Notes: generated by a model not told the origin, from the letters alone. A stretch of 64,000 nucleotides of DNA from Streptomyces pilosus (GCF_014649835.1 NZ_BMTU01000013.1:62001-126000), one strand, 5' to 3'. Shown: positions 1-9,825, counted from the first letter of the stretch. Numbers and translations are program-made.

Positions 1-2
1 GG

Positions 3-1034
3 ACGGTCCTCGACTCGCCCGCCAAGACGCGTGCGGAGCTGAAGGAGGCGCTGGCGCTGGGCATCGCCGTGAACGCGGACAACCCGCAGGAGCTGGAGCG
101 CATCGACGCGCTGATGGCCGCCTCCGGCTCCCGCTCCCCCTTCGGCATCCGGGTCAACCCGCAGGTCGGCGGCGGCTCCATCGAGGCGTTGTCCACGGCG
201 ACGGCGACCTCGAAGTTCGGGGTGGCGCTGCGCGACGAGGGGGCGCGGGAGTGGGTGATACGCGCGTACCTGGACCGGCCGTGGCTGACCCGGCTGCACG
301 CGCACTCCGGTTCCCAGGGCATCGCGCTGTCGATGATGGCGCGGGGCGTCTCGGAGACGTACGCACTGGCGGAGGAGATCAACGGGCGTGCCGGGCGGCG
401 GCAGATCGACACCATCGACATCGGCGGCGGACTGCCGGTCAACTTCGCGTCGGAGGCGAGCAGCCCCACGTACGGGGAGTACGCGCGGCTGCTGAGCGAG
501 ACGGTGCCGGGGCTGTTCGACGGGCGGTACGGGCTGGTCACCGAGTTCGGCCGGTCACTGCTGGCCAAGCACGGCACGGTGGTCGCGCGCGTGGAGTACG
601 CCAAGAGCGCGGGCGGGCGTCCGGTCGCGGTGACGCACGCGGGCGTGCAGGTGGCGACGCGGACGGTGTACGCGCCGGCGTCGTGGCCGCTGCGGATCGC
701 CGCCTACGACGCGAAGGGGCGCCCCAAGGAGGGGCCGGCGGTCGTGCAGGACGTGGCGGGACCGGCCTGTTTCGCGGGCGACCTGCTCGCGCAGGGGCAG
801 GAGCTGCCGCTGCTGGAACAGGGCGACTACGCGGCGGCGCTGGACACGGGCGCGTACTACTTCGCCCACCACTACGCGTACAACTCGCTGCCCCGCCCGG
901 CCGTCCTCGGTTTCGCCACGGACGGCACGGGCCCGGTCACCTTCGCGACCGTACGCCCGGCCCAGACGATCGAGGAGATCGTCGCCGAATCGGGCGCCGC
1001 CCACACCACCAGCCTGACCACCCTCACCCCCTGA
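3..1034 (+). CDS. Diaminopimelate decarboxylase-like PLP enzyme (5' end cut by window)
   Basis: The reading frame is open to the window edge, so the N-terminus with the PLP lysine is missing. The visible 343 residues belong to the fold-type III (alanine-racemase/ornithine-diaminopimelate decarboxylase) family. The first residues read DSPAKTRAEL, and later come HAHSGSQG (cf. HxHxGSQ), the glycine-rich DIGGGLPVNF, a GPACFAGD segment at the place of the GPxCxxxD substrate loop, and a C-terminal TGAYYFAHHYAYNS resembling the GAY...YN motif. The usual EPGR phosphate-binding motif is EFGRS here, so it is probably not the biosynthetic LysA but a divergent paralogue (the Y4yA-like group is one possibility). 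The substrate cannot be told. It converges on the next gene. Confidence 0.8.
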   Translation, partial: TVLDSPAKTRAELKEALALGIAVNADNPQELERIDALMAASGSRSPFGIRVNPQVGGGSIEALSTATATSKFGVALRDEGAREWVIRAYLDRPWLTRLHAHSGSQGIALSMMARGVSETYALAEEINGRAGRRQIDTIDIGGGLPVNFASEASSPTYGEYARLLSETVPGLFDGRYGLVTEFGRSLLAKHGTVVARVEYAKSAGGRPVAVTHAGVQVATRTVYAPASWPLRIAAYDAKGRPKEGPAVVQDVAGPACFAGDLLAQGQELPLLEQGDYAAALDTGAYYFAHHYAYNSLPRPAVLGFATDGTGPVTFATVRPAQTIEEIVAESGAAHTTSLTTLTP

Positions 1035-1042
1035 CCCACCCC

Positions 1043-1138
1043 GAAGGGGCGCGGGGAACCGCGCGACCAGCCGTCGCGCACCGGCACGGAGTCACGGCGG
1101 GGAACTCCCCCAAGGGGCGCGGGGAACTGCGCGAACCC
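1043..1138. repeat. Two copies of a dispersed intergenic repeat
   Basis: The core AAGGGGCGCGGGGAAC, followed by YGCGCGA, occurs at 1045-1067 and 1112-1134, between two convergent genes. A third copy in the opposite orientation lies at 27453-27480. Short GC-rich elements of this kind are common between Streptomyces genes. Each copy can form a small GCGC stem and may help end transcription. Confidence 0.6.
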
Positions 1139-1166
1139 ACCCCGCGCCCCGCCCCGAGGTCCCCGC

Positions 1167-1751
1167 TCAGGCCGCCGCCGCGACCCTCCGGCGAGAGCCG
1201 CCCGGCGCCGCGTCCCCCGCCGCGATCCCCGTCGTGCGGTACGCCTTGACCCGCTTGCCCGCGGGCCGCCCCGCCCCCGCGCGGAGCCAGTCGACGCGCA
1301 CCCACAGCAGCGCCTCACCGTCCTGCTCCAGCCGGCCGATCCACGCCGCCTTCAGCCACAGTCCGACCCCGCAGCCGGCCAGCAGCAGCCCCCCGGTCGC
1401 GGGTGCGGCGAACGCCGAGCCGAGGGCGGCGAGGAACGCGAGCAGCAGCCACCACCGGTGCGCCCGCCGCCAGTTGCGCACGGTCACCGCCCGGTCCTGG
1501 AGCACGTCGTGCCGGCTCGCCCGTACGGCCTGGCGGACCGGCGCGCGGTACCGCCCCCGTCCCCCGTACGCCACGACGGCCGCCGCCACCAGGAACAGCG
1601 CCGCGCCCGCCAGCACGCCGATCCGGCGCCCGGTCAGTCCCGGCACCAGCACCCCCGTGCCCGCGGCGACGGCTCCGAGCCACCACAGCGGCGCGGCCCC
1701 GGCCCGTACGACGACGGCCACCCGGGCCAGTCCATGTCCTCCGCGCGTCAC
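1167..1751 (-). CDS. Small integral membrane protein of unknown function
   Basis: The product has 194 residues from the chosen GTG start at 1751, which has AGAGG six bases upstream. The frame could be extended to a TTG at 1802, but that has poor upstream context. Three or four hydrophobic segments are visible: around AAPLWWLGAVAAG, RRIGVLAGAALFLVAAAVVAY, and a pair around WWLLLAFLAALGSAFAAPA and GGLLLAGCGVGLWLK. The C-terminal tail is basic and alanine-rich. I recognise no enzyme motif. It converges with the decarboxylase-like gene. The assignment as a real gene rests on codon bias and hydrophobic pattern. Confidence 0.6.
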   Translation of the reverse strand: MTRGGHGLARVAVVVRAGAAPLWWLGAVAAGTGVLVPGLTGRRIGVLAGAALFLVAAAVVAYGGRGRYRAPVRQAVRASRHDVLQDRAVTVRNWRRAHRWWLLLAFLAALGSAFAAPATGGLLLAGCGVGLWLKAAWIGRLEQDGEALLWVRVDWLRAGAGRPAGKRVKAYRTTGIAAGDAAPGGSRRRVAAAA

Positions 1752-1860
1752 GTCCAGCCTCTCGTCTCTCACGCCAGTGGACACAGGAGGGTAGCGGCGC
1801 AAGGTGAGACGAGTCTGAGAACGCGCCCCCGGGGGACGCGCCCCGCGGCGGGTCCCGCCG

Positions 1861-2703
1861 TCAGTCCACGAACAGCCCGCGCGCGGCCGCCCGGACGTCG
1901 AACTCCTCGAGCCGTGCCTGCGCGTCGGGCAGGTCGTCGCACATCGCCTCCAGCAGCACCCGGCCCAGCAGCATCGGCGCGCACGCCGTGTCGAAGGCCA
2001 GCCCGGTGCCGACCGCCGCGGGCAGCAGCAGGTCGGACACCTTGGCGACCGGCGCGAACGGCGAGTCGGCCACGGTGACGACGGTCAGCCCCGTCTCCCT
2101 GGCGTGGGTGAGGGCGTCGACGACCTCCCGCGGGTGGCGGGGCAGCGCGAAGCACAGCAGGGCGCTCGCCCCGGCCCGGGCGGCGGCGTCGATCCGGTCG
2201 TGGAGCACCGTGCCGCCCTCGTTGAGCAGCCGTACGTCCGGATGCACCTTGGCGGCGAAGTAGGCGAAGCCGTGCGCCTGGGCCGCGGCGGCCCGCAGCC
2301 CCAGCACGGGCAGCGGCCGGCTGCCCGCGAGGACGCGTCCCGCCCGCCGCACGGGCCCGGCGTCGGCCAGCGCCTCCGCCAGGTGCCGCAGGTTTTCGAT
2401 CTCGGCCTCGACGGCCTGCTGGTAGGCGTTGGACGCGCCGGGATCCGGCGCGGGTTCGACGGGCGCGACCTCCCGCAGGTGCCGGCGCAGCGCGGGGTAG
2501 CCGTCGAAGCCGAGGGCCACGGCGAACCGGGTCACCGACGGCTGGCTGACCCCGGCCAGTTCGGCCAGCTCCACACTGGACAGGAACGGCACGTCGGCGG
2601 CCCGCCGCACCATGCTGTGCGCGATGCGCCGCTGCGTCGGCGTCAGCCGGTGCCCCTCGAACAGCGCCTGGAGGCGCGCGGCGGGGCTCTCGGTGCCGCT
2701 CAT
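1861..2703 (-). CDS. RpiR/MurR-family transcriptional regulator with SIS domain
   Basis: A 280-residue regulator. Residues 1-75 form the RpiR helix-turn-helix: LTPTQRRIAHSM, then LAGVSQPSVTRFAVALGFDGY as recognition helix and wing. Residues 110-260 form a SIS sugar-phosphate-binding domain, with GLRAAAAQAHGFAYFAAKVH and ALLCFALPRHPREVVDAL where the substrate loop lies. Members sense phosphosugars such as N-acetylmuramate-6-phosphate; the ligand here is unknown. The ATG at 2703 has GAGGGG about 9 bases upstream and starts directly at the conserved domain, so I prefer it to the longer frame beginning at 2775. A dyad at 2792-2809 upstream could be its own operator. Confidence 0.85.
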   Translation of the reverse strand: MSGTESPAARLQALFEGHRLTPTQRRIAHSMVRRAADVPFLSSVELAELAGVSQPSVTRFAVALGFDGYPALRRHLREVAPVEPAPDPGASNAYQQAVEAEIENLRHLAEALADAGPVRRAGRVLAGSRPLPVLGLRAAAAQAHGFAYFAAKVHPDVRLLNEGGTVLHDRIDAAARAGASALLCFALPRHPREVVDALTHARETGLTVVTVADSPFAPVAKVSDLLLPAAVGTGLAFDTACAPMLLGRVLLEAMCDDLPDAQARLEEFDVRAAARGLFVD

Positions 2704-2791
2704 GACGTGACGTCCCCCTCGGACCCTCGGACCCCTCGGACTTCCCGGACCACTGAACCGTGCCCCTCGGCCCATTCACCCGTCAGTACTT

Positions 2792-2809
2792 CTGCATGCC
2801 GTTATACAG
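2792..2809. promoter_or_regulatory. Imperfect dyad upstream of the RpiR regulator, candidate operator
   Basis: CTGCATGCCGTTATACAG has matching ends (CTG-N-AT ... AT-N-CAG). On the minus strand it contains TATAAC, which could serve as a -10 box for the regulator gene. Position and symmetry suggest autoregulation. This is inference only. Confidence 0.35.
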
Positions 2810-3010
2810 CCGCACGGGACATCGTGCCGTACACGCGTCCTGGGGGCGGGGATCACCCACGGTGCCCGGTCGGGGACAGATCCGGATCTCGACGATTTTG
2901 CTACGACGTCCGCGCATCCCGGAGGAGCCGGATAGCGTAACGCATCGAACAATCGCGCGCCTTGAGGCCCAGGCGTCACCCGGGCCCCCGACGGAAGACT
3001 GGTAACGAGC
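2810..3010. other. Intergenic region upstream of the LCP gene
   Basis: This is the rest of the 307-base divergent spacer between the RpiR regulator and the LCP gene. It contains AT-richer stretches (ACGATTTTGCTACG near 2893 and GGATAGCGTAACG near 2931; TAGCGT at 2934 could be a -10). I see no convincing -35 box, small ORF or hairpin. Confidence 0.3.
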
Positions 3011-4750
3011 GTGGATGCGCCAAGTCGTGGACAGGCGGACGGGACCGATCCCGCCGACCAGTGGGTGCTCAACCCGGCCACCGGGGACTACGAACTGCGG
3101 CTGAACGGTGCCCCGGGACGACCGGCGGTCCCCCGCCCGCGCGGCGCGTCCCGCCCGCGCCCCGCCTCCCCCTCGTCCGCACCGTCGTCCGCCCCGGCCC
3201 GGGTGCCCGGGCAGCGCGGCCACCGCGCCACTCCCGCGCCCGCGCCCGCCCCCGACGCGGACGGCCCACAGGACCCCGGGCGGCGCAGGCGCCCGCAGCA
3301 GCGCAAGGGCGGCGCCCGCCGTAAGGCCCTGATGTGGACGGGCGGCGCCCTCGGCCTGGTCCTCGTCGGCGGCTCGGCGTTCGCCTACTACTGGTACGAC
3401 CGCCTCAACGGCAACATCGACACCGTCGACATCGGTGACGTGGGCAGTGACAAGGTCCTGGCGGACGGGCCGGTCAACATCCTGGTCATCGGCAACGACG
3501 TCCGCACCGGCGAGGGCAACGAGGCCTACGGCAACCGGGACAACGTCACCGGTCACGCCGACACCACCCTGCTCTTCCACGTCGCCGGGGACCGCTCCAA
3601 CGCGACCGTGGTGAGCATCCCCCGGGACATGATGACCACGATCCCGGACTGCGAGACCAGGCAGCCGGACGGTTCGACCGAGGTCGTCCCCGGATCGAAG
3701 GGCACCACCCGCTTCAACGAGTCCTACGGCGTGAACGGCCGCGATCCCGGCTGCACCATGCGGACCGTCGAGGAGATCGCCGGCGTCGAGGTCGACCACT
3801 TCATGATGTTCGACTTCAACGCGGTCAAGACGCTGTCCACCGCCGTCGGCGGCGTCGAGGTGTGCCTGGAGAAGCCCATCAAGGACCTGGACGGCGGGAC
3901 CAAACTCGACCTGCCGGCCGGCAGGAGCACCATCGAGGGCGAGCAGGCACTGTCGTTCCTCCGCAACCGGCACGGCCTGAAGAACGAGAGCGACCTCGAC
4001 CGGATCGAGATGCAGCAGAAGTTCGTCGCGTCGATGATCCGGCAGCTCAAGGAGGACACGCTGGACAGCCCGTCGAAGATGCTCGACGTGGCGGACGCGG
4101 CCACCAAGTCCCTCACCGTGGACAAGGGCATAGGCAGCGCGTCCAAGCTCCTCACCCTGGCCAGGGAACTCACCAGGATCGACCTCAAGAACATCACGCT
4201 GATGACGCTCCCGGTGATCGACAACCCGGCCGAGCCCACGCCGGTCACCGTCGTGCCGGACCCGGTCAAGGCGCCGCAGGTGTTCGCCATGCTCCAGGAC
4301 GACGTCTCCTTCACCGAGGTGAAGAAGAAGGAGAAGGACGCCAAGGACAAGCAGGCGGCGCTCCTCGACGGCCCGCGGGCGGAGGCGTCCGCCGTGCACG
4401 TCGACGTCCTCAACGGCGGCGGCCCGGCCGGCGCCGCGCAGGAGACGCTGGTCTGGCTCCGGACGAGTGAGGGGGTGGCCCGGTCCGCCAACCAGGGCAA
4501 CGCCCCCGCGAAGGTTGACAGGACCCGGCTGGAGTACGCGCCGGAACAGGCCGACCAGGCCCGCAAGCTCGCGGATCTGATGGGCCTGCCCGCCTCGGCC
4601 CTGAAGCCGGGCGGCGAGGACTCGGACGCGGCGCAGCCGATGCGGCTCACCCTCGGCCCCGACTTCAGGAAGGCGGGCGTGCCCGTCGCCGCGCCGAAGA
4701 AGGTCGACGTCGGCCAGTCCCGGGCCGACCAGAAGATGTGCGGGAAGTAG
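3011..4750 (+). CDS. LytR-CpsA-Psr (LCP) family wall glycopolymer transferase with LytR_C domain
   Basis: A 579-residue membrane-anchored enzyme. LCP proteins move teichoic acids or other glycopolymers from lipid carriers to peptidoglycan on the outer face of the membrane. Residues 1-100 are a disordered Pro/Arg/Ala-rich cytoplasmic tail. One membrane segment follows (about 105-127, ALMWTGGALGLVLVGGSAFA). The LCP domain then shows NILVIGNDVR, ADTTLLFH, VVSIPRDM with the conserved Arg-Asp, TRFNESYG, GGVEVCL and ALSFLRNRHGL followed by SDLDRIEMQQKF. The region near 455-555 (HVDVLNGGG) is the LytR_C domain. The GTG start at 3011 lacks a strong ribosome-binding site. Streptomyces usually have several LCP paralogues; this seems monocistronic. 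Confidence 0.92.
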   Translation: MDAPSRGQADGTDPADQWVLNPATGDYELRLNGAPGRPAVPRPRGASRPRPASPSSAPSSAPARVPGQRGHRATPAPAPAPDADGPQDPGRRRRPQQRKGGARRKALMWTGGALGLVLVGGSAFAYYWYDRLNGNIDTVDIGDVGSDKVLADGPVNILVIGNDVRTGEGNEAYGNRDNVTGHADTTLLFHVAGDRSNATVVSIPRDMMTTIPDCETRQPDGSTEVVPGSKGTTRFNESYGVNGRDPGCTMRTVEEIAGVEVDHFMMFDFNAVKTLSTAVGGVEVCLEKPIKDLDGGTKLDLPAGRSTIEGEQALSFLRNRHGLKNESDLDRIEMQQKFVASMIRQLKEDTLDSPSKMLDVADAATKSLTVDKGIGSASKLLTLARELTRIDLKNITLMTLPVIDNPAEPTPVTVVPDPVKAPQVFAMLQDDVSFTEVKKKEKDAKDKQAALLDGPRAEASAVHVDVLNGGGPAGAAQETLVWLRTSEGVARSANQGNAPAKVDRTRLEYAPEQADQARKLADLMGLPASALKPGGEDSDAAQPMRLTLGPDFRKAGVPVAAPKKVDVGQSRADQKMCGK

Positions 4751-4791
4751 GGGCCCGGCGAACCCGAGTCCCGGACGGGGGTTACCCCCAG

Positions 4792-4819
4792 TGTCAACGG
4801 GCCCCCGCCTGCCTACCGT
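4792..4819 (+). promoter_or_regulatory. Candidate promoter for a leaderless or near-leaderless mRNA
   Basis: TGTCAA (4792-4797) and TACCGT (4814-4819) are separated by 16 bases, and the ATG at 4827 lies only 7 bases beyond the -10. Transcription would then start at or next to the start codon. This fits the absence of a Shine-Dalgarno sequence before the gene. Confidence 0.45.
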
Positions 4820-4826
4820 GGTGCCC

Positions 4827-5258
4827 ATGACCGGAATGGACGCGCGGGACGCCGAGCTGAAGAAGGAACTCAACGCCTCCCTGCAGGCGCGCAGGGAGCT
4901 GGGCGAGGAGTACGAGTCGGCGCTGGTCGACTCGTTCCTGGAGAAGGTCGACCAGCGCATCGACGGCGCGGTGGAGCGCCGGGTGCGCCGTCAGCTCGCC
5001 GAGCGGCAGCTGACGGTGGCCCGGGACGCGCGGTCGCCGAGGGCCACGGACTCCTGGGGGGAGCGGTTCGGCTTCGGCATCGTCTCGCTGGTCCTGGCGG
5101 TGCCGCTGTCCGCCATCGGCGGGGGCGTGGGCCAGCTGCCGGGCCTGCTGGTCACCTGGGCCGGCATCGTCGGCGTCAACGTGGTGCAGGCGGTCCGCAC
5201 CAACCCGGGCCTGTTCGGCTCCCGCAAGAGCCGCCGGGACGGCGACTGGGAGGACTGA
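4827..5258 (+). CDS. Small membrane protein with N-terminal coiled coil
   Basis: A 143-residue protein of unknown function. Residues 5-65 are highly charged and helical (ELKKELNASLQARRELGEEY, EKVDQRIDGAVERRVRRQLAE), likely a coiled coil. Two hydrophobic segments follow: FGFGIVSLVLAVPLSAIGGG and LPGLLVTWAGIVGVNVVQAV. The tail is basic. This looks like a 'DUF-type integral membrane protein' common in Streptomyces. The ATG at 4827 was chosen because a promoter-like sequence places the transcription start at it; an upstream GTG at 4821 is possible. Confidence 0.75.
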   Translation: MTGMDARDAELKKELNASLQARRELGEEYESALVDSFLEKVDQRIDGAVERRVRRQLAERQLTVARDARSPRATDSWGERFGFGIVSLVLAVPLSAIGGGVGQLPGLLVTWAGIVGVNVVQAVRTNPGLFGSRKSRRDGDWED

Positions 5259-5270
5259 GGGCGGGTTTGC

Positions 5271-5324
5271 GCGGGGACCGCCGCACCCCCGTAGGCCGGG
5301 GGGCGGGACGACGGCGGTCCCCGC
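5271..5324. terminator. 13-bp inverted repeat downstream of the small membrane protein
   Basis: GCGGGGACCGCCG (5271-5283) pairs perfectly with CGGCGGTCCCCGC (5312-5324) across a 28-base loop. It starts 13 bases after the stop codon, the right place for a terminator. Confidence 0.55.
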
Positions 5325-5327
5325 GGA

Positions 5328-5360
5328 GGACGCGCGCCCCGTTGAGGAGGCCGCGCGTCC
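5328..5360. terminator. Second inverted repeat in the same intergenic region
   Basis: GGACGCGCG (5328-5336) pairs with CGCGCGTCC (5352-5360) over a 15-base loop. Together with the preceding hairpin it forms a double stem between two convergent transcription units. Confidence 0.45.
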
Positions 5361-5585
5361 CGGGGCGTCCAGGGAGGTCCGGGAGCCGCTCCGGTAGTCC
5401 TTCGACGCCGCGTGGTCGCCGGCGGGTCCGGGGAGCCTCTCCCAAGCTCAACGCCTGGGCGGGGGCCCTTCCTTCCCTGCCGACACCCACCACTGTGCCG
5501 GAGCCGTGTTAAGCGAGTGCTGCGCGCACATGACGCCCTCGTACCGCTTCCGCGAAGTCCACGGGGTTGACCCGCGCGGCGGCAC
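5361..5585. other. Intergenic, no gene recognised
   Basis: This belongs to the 367-base gap between the small membrane protein and cbs, which converge. Short ORFs are present but lack ribosome-binding sites and family resemblance. I see nothing functional beyond the flanking hairpins. Confidence 0.4.
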
Positions 5586-5603
5586 CCGGCCGGTCACGGC
5601 CGG
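5586..5603 (-). terminator. Short hairpin downstream of cbs
   Basis: CCGGCCG (5586-5592), GTCA loop, CGGCCGG (5597-5603): a 7-bp perfect stem 22 bases beyond the cbs stop codon. There is no U-tract, so it is a weak terminator candidate. Confidence 0.35.
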
Positions 5604-5625
5604 TCCGCTCCCGCCCGGCGCCCCG

Positions 5626-7014
<1,389 letters not shown>

Positions 7015-7176
7015 CGTTGTCTCCGGATGCTTGCAAAAGATGTGGTCGTAGTGGTCGAACCAGCCTAGGCCCTCCCCGGCCGAACCCTCCCGGGTCGTTC
7101 ACCGGCTGTGGGGATTGGACCACGGTGCGTACGGGGCAAGCACTGGGTGTACGGCTTCGAGGAGGTGGCGGCGAGC

Positions 7177-8205
7177 ATGACGGGCATGTCGAGGGCACGG
7201 GTGGCCCGGAGGATCGCGGCCGGCGCCGCTTACGGCGGCGGGAGCGTCGGCCTGGCCGGCGCGGCGACCGTGGGTCTGCTGGTGGCCCAGGCGCAGCTCG
7301 CACGGCGGCGGGTGGGCAGCGGCCCGCTCGGCTACGTCCCGAACGCGGACGGTCTGTACGGGGCGGCCTACACGGTGCCCGGGGAGCCGGCGCTGCGGCT
7401 GACGATGCTGGGCGACTCCACGGCCGCGGGGCAGGGCGTGCACCGGGGCGGGCAGACGCCGGGCGCGCTGCTGGCGTCGGGGGTGGCGGCGATCGCGGAG
7501 CGTCCGGTGGGGCTGAGCACGGTCGCGGTGCCGGGGGCCTGCTCCGACGACCTGGACCGGCAGGTGACGCGGGCGCTGGCGGATCCGTCCCGGGTGCCCG
7601 ACATGTGCGTGATCATGGTCGGCGCCAACGACGTGACCCACCGGATGCCGGCCACCCAGTCCGTGCGCCACCTGAGCGCGGCGGTGCGCCGGCTGCGGAC
7701 GGCCGGTGCGGAGGTGGTGGTGGGGACCTGCCCCGACCTCGGCACGCTCGAACCGGTGCGGCAGCCGCTGCGCTGGCTGGCCCGGCGTGCCTCGCGGCAG
7801 CTCGCGGCGGCCCAGACGATCGGCGTCGTCGAGCAGGGCGGGCGGACGGTGTCGCTGGGCGACCTGCTCGGACCGGAGTTCGCGGCGAACCCGCGGGAGC
7901 TGTTCGGGCCGGACAGCTACCACCCCTCCGCGGAGGGGTACGCGACGGCGGCGATGGCGGTGCTGCCGACGGTGTGCGCGGCGCTGGGGCTGTGGCCGGC
8001 GGACGAGGAGCGTCCGGACGCCGCCCGCCGGGAGGGCTTCCTGCCGGTGGCCCGCGCCGCGGCCGAGGCGGCCTCGGAGGCGGGCACGGAGGTCGCGGCG
8101 GCCATGCCCTCGGGACCGCGGGGCGCCTGGGCGCTGCTCAAGCGCCGCCGGCGGCGCCGGGTCCCGGCGAGCGAGCCCCAGCCCTCACCGCAGCCGTCGC
8201 CCTGA
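7177..8205 (+). CDS. SGNH/GDSL hydrolase, membrane-anchored
   Basis: A 342-residue predicted esterase or lipase. The N-terminus has one hydrophobic segment (GGGSVGLAGAATVGLLVAQAQ) that could be an uncleaved anchor. SGNH blocks are all visible: block I MLGDSTAAG with nucleophile S81, block III GAND, and block V DSYHPS with D246 and H249 completing the triad. The C-terminal 60 residues are basic and disordered. The ATG at 7177 has GGAGGTG 9 bases upstream, better than the earlier in-frame ATG at 7108. It is divergent from cbs. The substrate is unknown. Confidence 0.87.
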   Translation: MTGMSRARVARRIAAGAAYGGGSVGLAGAATVGLLVAQAQLARRRVGSGPLGYVPNADGLYGAAYTVPGEPALRLTMLGDSTAAGQGVHRGGQTPGALLASGVAAIAERPVGLSTVAVPGACSDDLDRQVTRALADPSRVPDMCVIMVGANDVTHRMPATQSVRHLSAAVRRLRTAGAEVVVGTCPDLGTLEPVRQPLRWLARRASRQLAAAQTIGVVEQGGRTVSLGDLLGPEFAANPRELFGPDSYHPSAEGYATAAMAVLPTVCAALGLWPADEERPDAARREGFLPVARAAAEAASEAGTEVAAAMPSGPRGAWALLKRRRRRRVPASEPQPSPQPSP

Positions 8206-8266
8206 CCTCCCGCCTCGCGACAGGGCTGTCACCGACCGGCGGCAGGGAGGGGCCGCACAGCCAAGC

Positions 8267-8274
8267 AAGCGCTT
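8267..8274. promoter_or_regulatory. AAGCGCTT palindrome in the thiolase promoter region
   Basis: GCAAGCGCTTAG sits about 115 bases upstream of the thiolase start codon. The 8-bp core AAGCGCTT is a perfect palindrome in an AT-richer patch. I infer a possible repressor site, for example for a TetR-type regulator of fatty-acid catabolism. I see no second copy nearby. Confidence 0.3.
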
Positions 8275-8388
8275 AGAAAGTTGCGGCCCATGTCACACCG
8301 CGGAGGCAGTGACCGGGACGGTACGGACAGGTAACTTCCCAGAGAGCTGCACCAACCCGCCGGTTCGCCCACCCGCTCTGGAGCCGTG

Positions 8389-9609
8389 ATGCCCGAAGCC
8401 GTGATCGTCTCTGCCGCCCGCTCCCCCATCGGCCGCGCCTTCAAGGGCTCCCTGAAGGACGTACGTCCGGACGACCTGACCGCCACGATCATCCAGGTCG
8501 CCCTCGCCAAGGTCCCCGAGCTGGACCCGAAGGACATCGAGGACCTGATGCTCGGCTGCGGCCTCCCCGGCGGCGAGCAGGGCAACAACCTCGGGCGCGT
8601 CGTCGCCGTGCAGATGGGGATGGACCACCTCCCGGGCTGCACCGTCACCCGCTACTGCTCGTCCTCGCTGCAGACCTCCCGCATGGCCCTGCACGCCATC
8701 AAGGCCGGCGAGGGCGACGTCTTCATCTCGGCCGGCGTCGAGACCGTCTCGCGCTTCGCCAAGGGCAACTCCGACAGCCTCCCGGACACCCGCAACCCGC
8801 TGTTCGCCGAGGCCGAGGCCCGTACCGCCGCCGTCGCGGCGTCGGAGGGCTCCACCTGGCACGACCCGCGCGAGGACGGCCTGCTGCCCGACCCGTACAT
8901 CGCGATGGGCCAGACCGCCGAGAACCTGGCCCGCCTCAAGGGCGTCACCCGCCAGGACATGGACGAGTTCGGCGTCCGCTCGCAGAACCTCGCCGAGGAA
9001 GCCATCAAGAACGGCTTCTGGGAGCGCGAGATCACCCCGGTCACGCTGCCCGACGGCACGGTCGTCAGCAAGGACGACGGCCCCCGCGCCGGCGTCACCC
9101 TGGAGGGTGTCCAGGGCCTCAAGCCGGTCTTCCGCCCGGACGGGCTCGTCACCGCGGGCAACTGCTGCCCGCTGAACGACGGAGCCGCGGCGCTCGTCAT
9201 CATGAGCGACACCAAGGCCCGCGAGCTCGGCCTCACCCCGCTCGCCCGGATCGTCTCCACCGGCGTCTCCGGCCTCTCCCCGGAGATCATGGGCCTCGGC
9301 CCGGTCGAGGCGAGCAAGCGGGCGCTCTCCCGCGCCGGCCTGACCGTCGACGACATCGACCTGGTCGAGATCAACGAGGCGTTCGCCGCCCAGGTGATCC
9401 CCTCCTACCGCGACCTCGGCATCCCGCTGGAGAAGGTGAACGTCAACGGCGGTGCCATCGCCGTCGGCCACCCCTTCGGCATGACCGGCGCCCGCATCAC
9501 CGGCACGCTCATCAACTCCCTGCAGTTCCACGACAAGCAGTTCGGTCTGGAGACGATGTGCGTCGGCGGCGGCCAGGGCATGGCGATGGTCATCGAGCGC
9601 CTCAGCTGA
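8389..9609 (+). CDS. Acetyl-CoA C-acetyltransferase (thiolase)
   Basis: A 406-residue thiolase. It either joins two acetyl-CoA or cleaves 3-ketoacyl-CoA in beta-oxidation; the sequence alone does not decide. Catalytic residues are intact: acyl-accepting C90 in RYCSSSLQ, H361 in AVGHPFGMTGAR, and base C391 in CVGGGQG. The length is normal for the family. The ATG at 8389 has GGAG at 8380-8383; the GTG directly before it is less likely. It is monocistronic, with a strong terminator 60 bases after the stop. Confidence 0.92.
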   Translation: MPEAVIVSAARSPIGRAFKGSLKDVRPDDLTATIIQVALAKVPELDPKDIEDLMLGCGLPGGEQGNNLGRVVAVQMGMDHLPGCTVTRYCSSSLQTSRMALHAIKAGEGDVFISAGVETVSRFAKGNSDSLPDTRNPLFAEAEARTAAVAASEGSTWHDPREDGLLPDPYIAMGQTAENLARLKGVTRQDMDEFGVRSQNLAEEAIKNGFWEREITPVTLPDGTVVSKDDGPRAGVTLEGVQGLKPVFRPDGLVTAGNCCPLNDGAAALVIMSDTKARELGLTPLARIVSTGVSGLSPEIMGLGPVEASKRALSRAGLTVDDIDLVEINEAFAAQVIPSYRDLGIPLEKVNVNGGAIAVGHPFGMTGARITGTLINSLQFHDKQFGLETMCVGGGQGMAMVIERLS

Positions 9610-9668
9610 CCGCCGCGGTCCCGGCGGCGACCGCACGGTAGCCGCCGGACCACGGTGCGTGCACCACA

Positions 9669-9709
9669 GGCCCGGAACCCCGGCAGGCCGGGGGTCCGGG
9701 CCGTTTTGT
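9669..9709 (+). terminator. Rho-independent terminator after the thiolase gene
   Basis: GGCCCGGAACCCCGGC (9669-9684) pairs with GCCGGGGGTCCGGGCC (9687-9702), with one mismatch, and is followed by GTTTTGT. A long GC stem with a T-tract is a classic terminator. Confidence 0.8.
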
Positions 9710-9825
9710 GATCCAATCTCCCCCAGGATGTGACCTATCCCTCCCGCCGGAGGGATCCTCGCAGGTCAGCGTCGACCCCCGGACGGGCCCGGAACCAAAG
9801 AGCTGTCCGTTTCGTGATGTTACGC

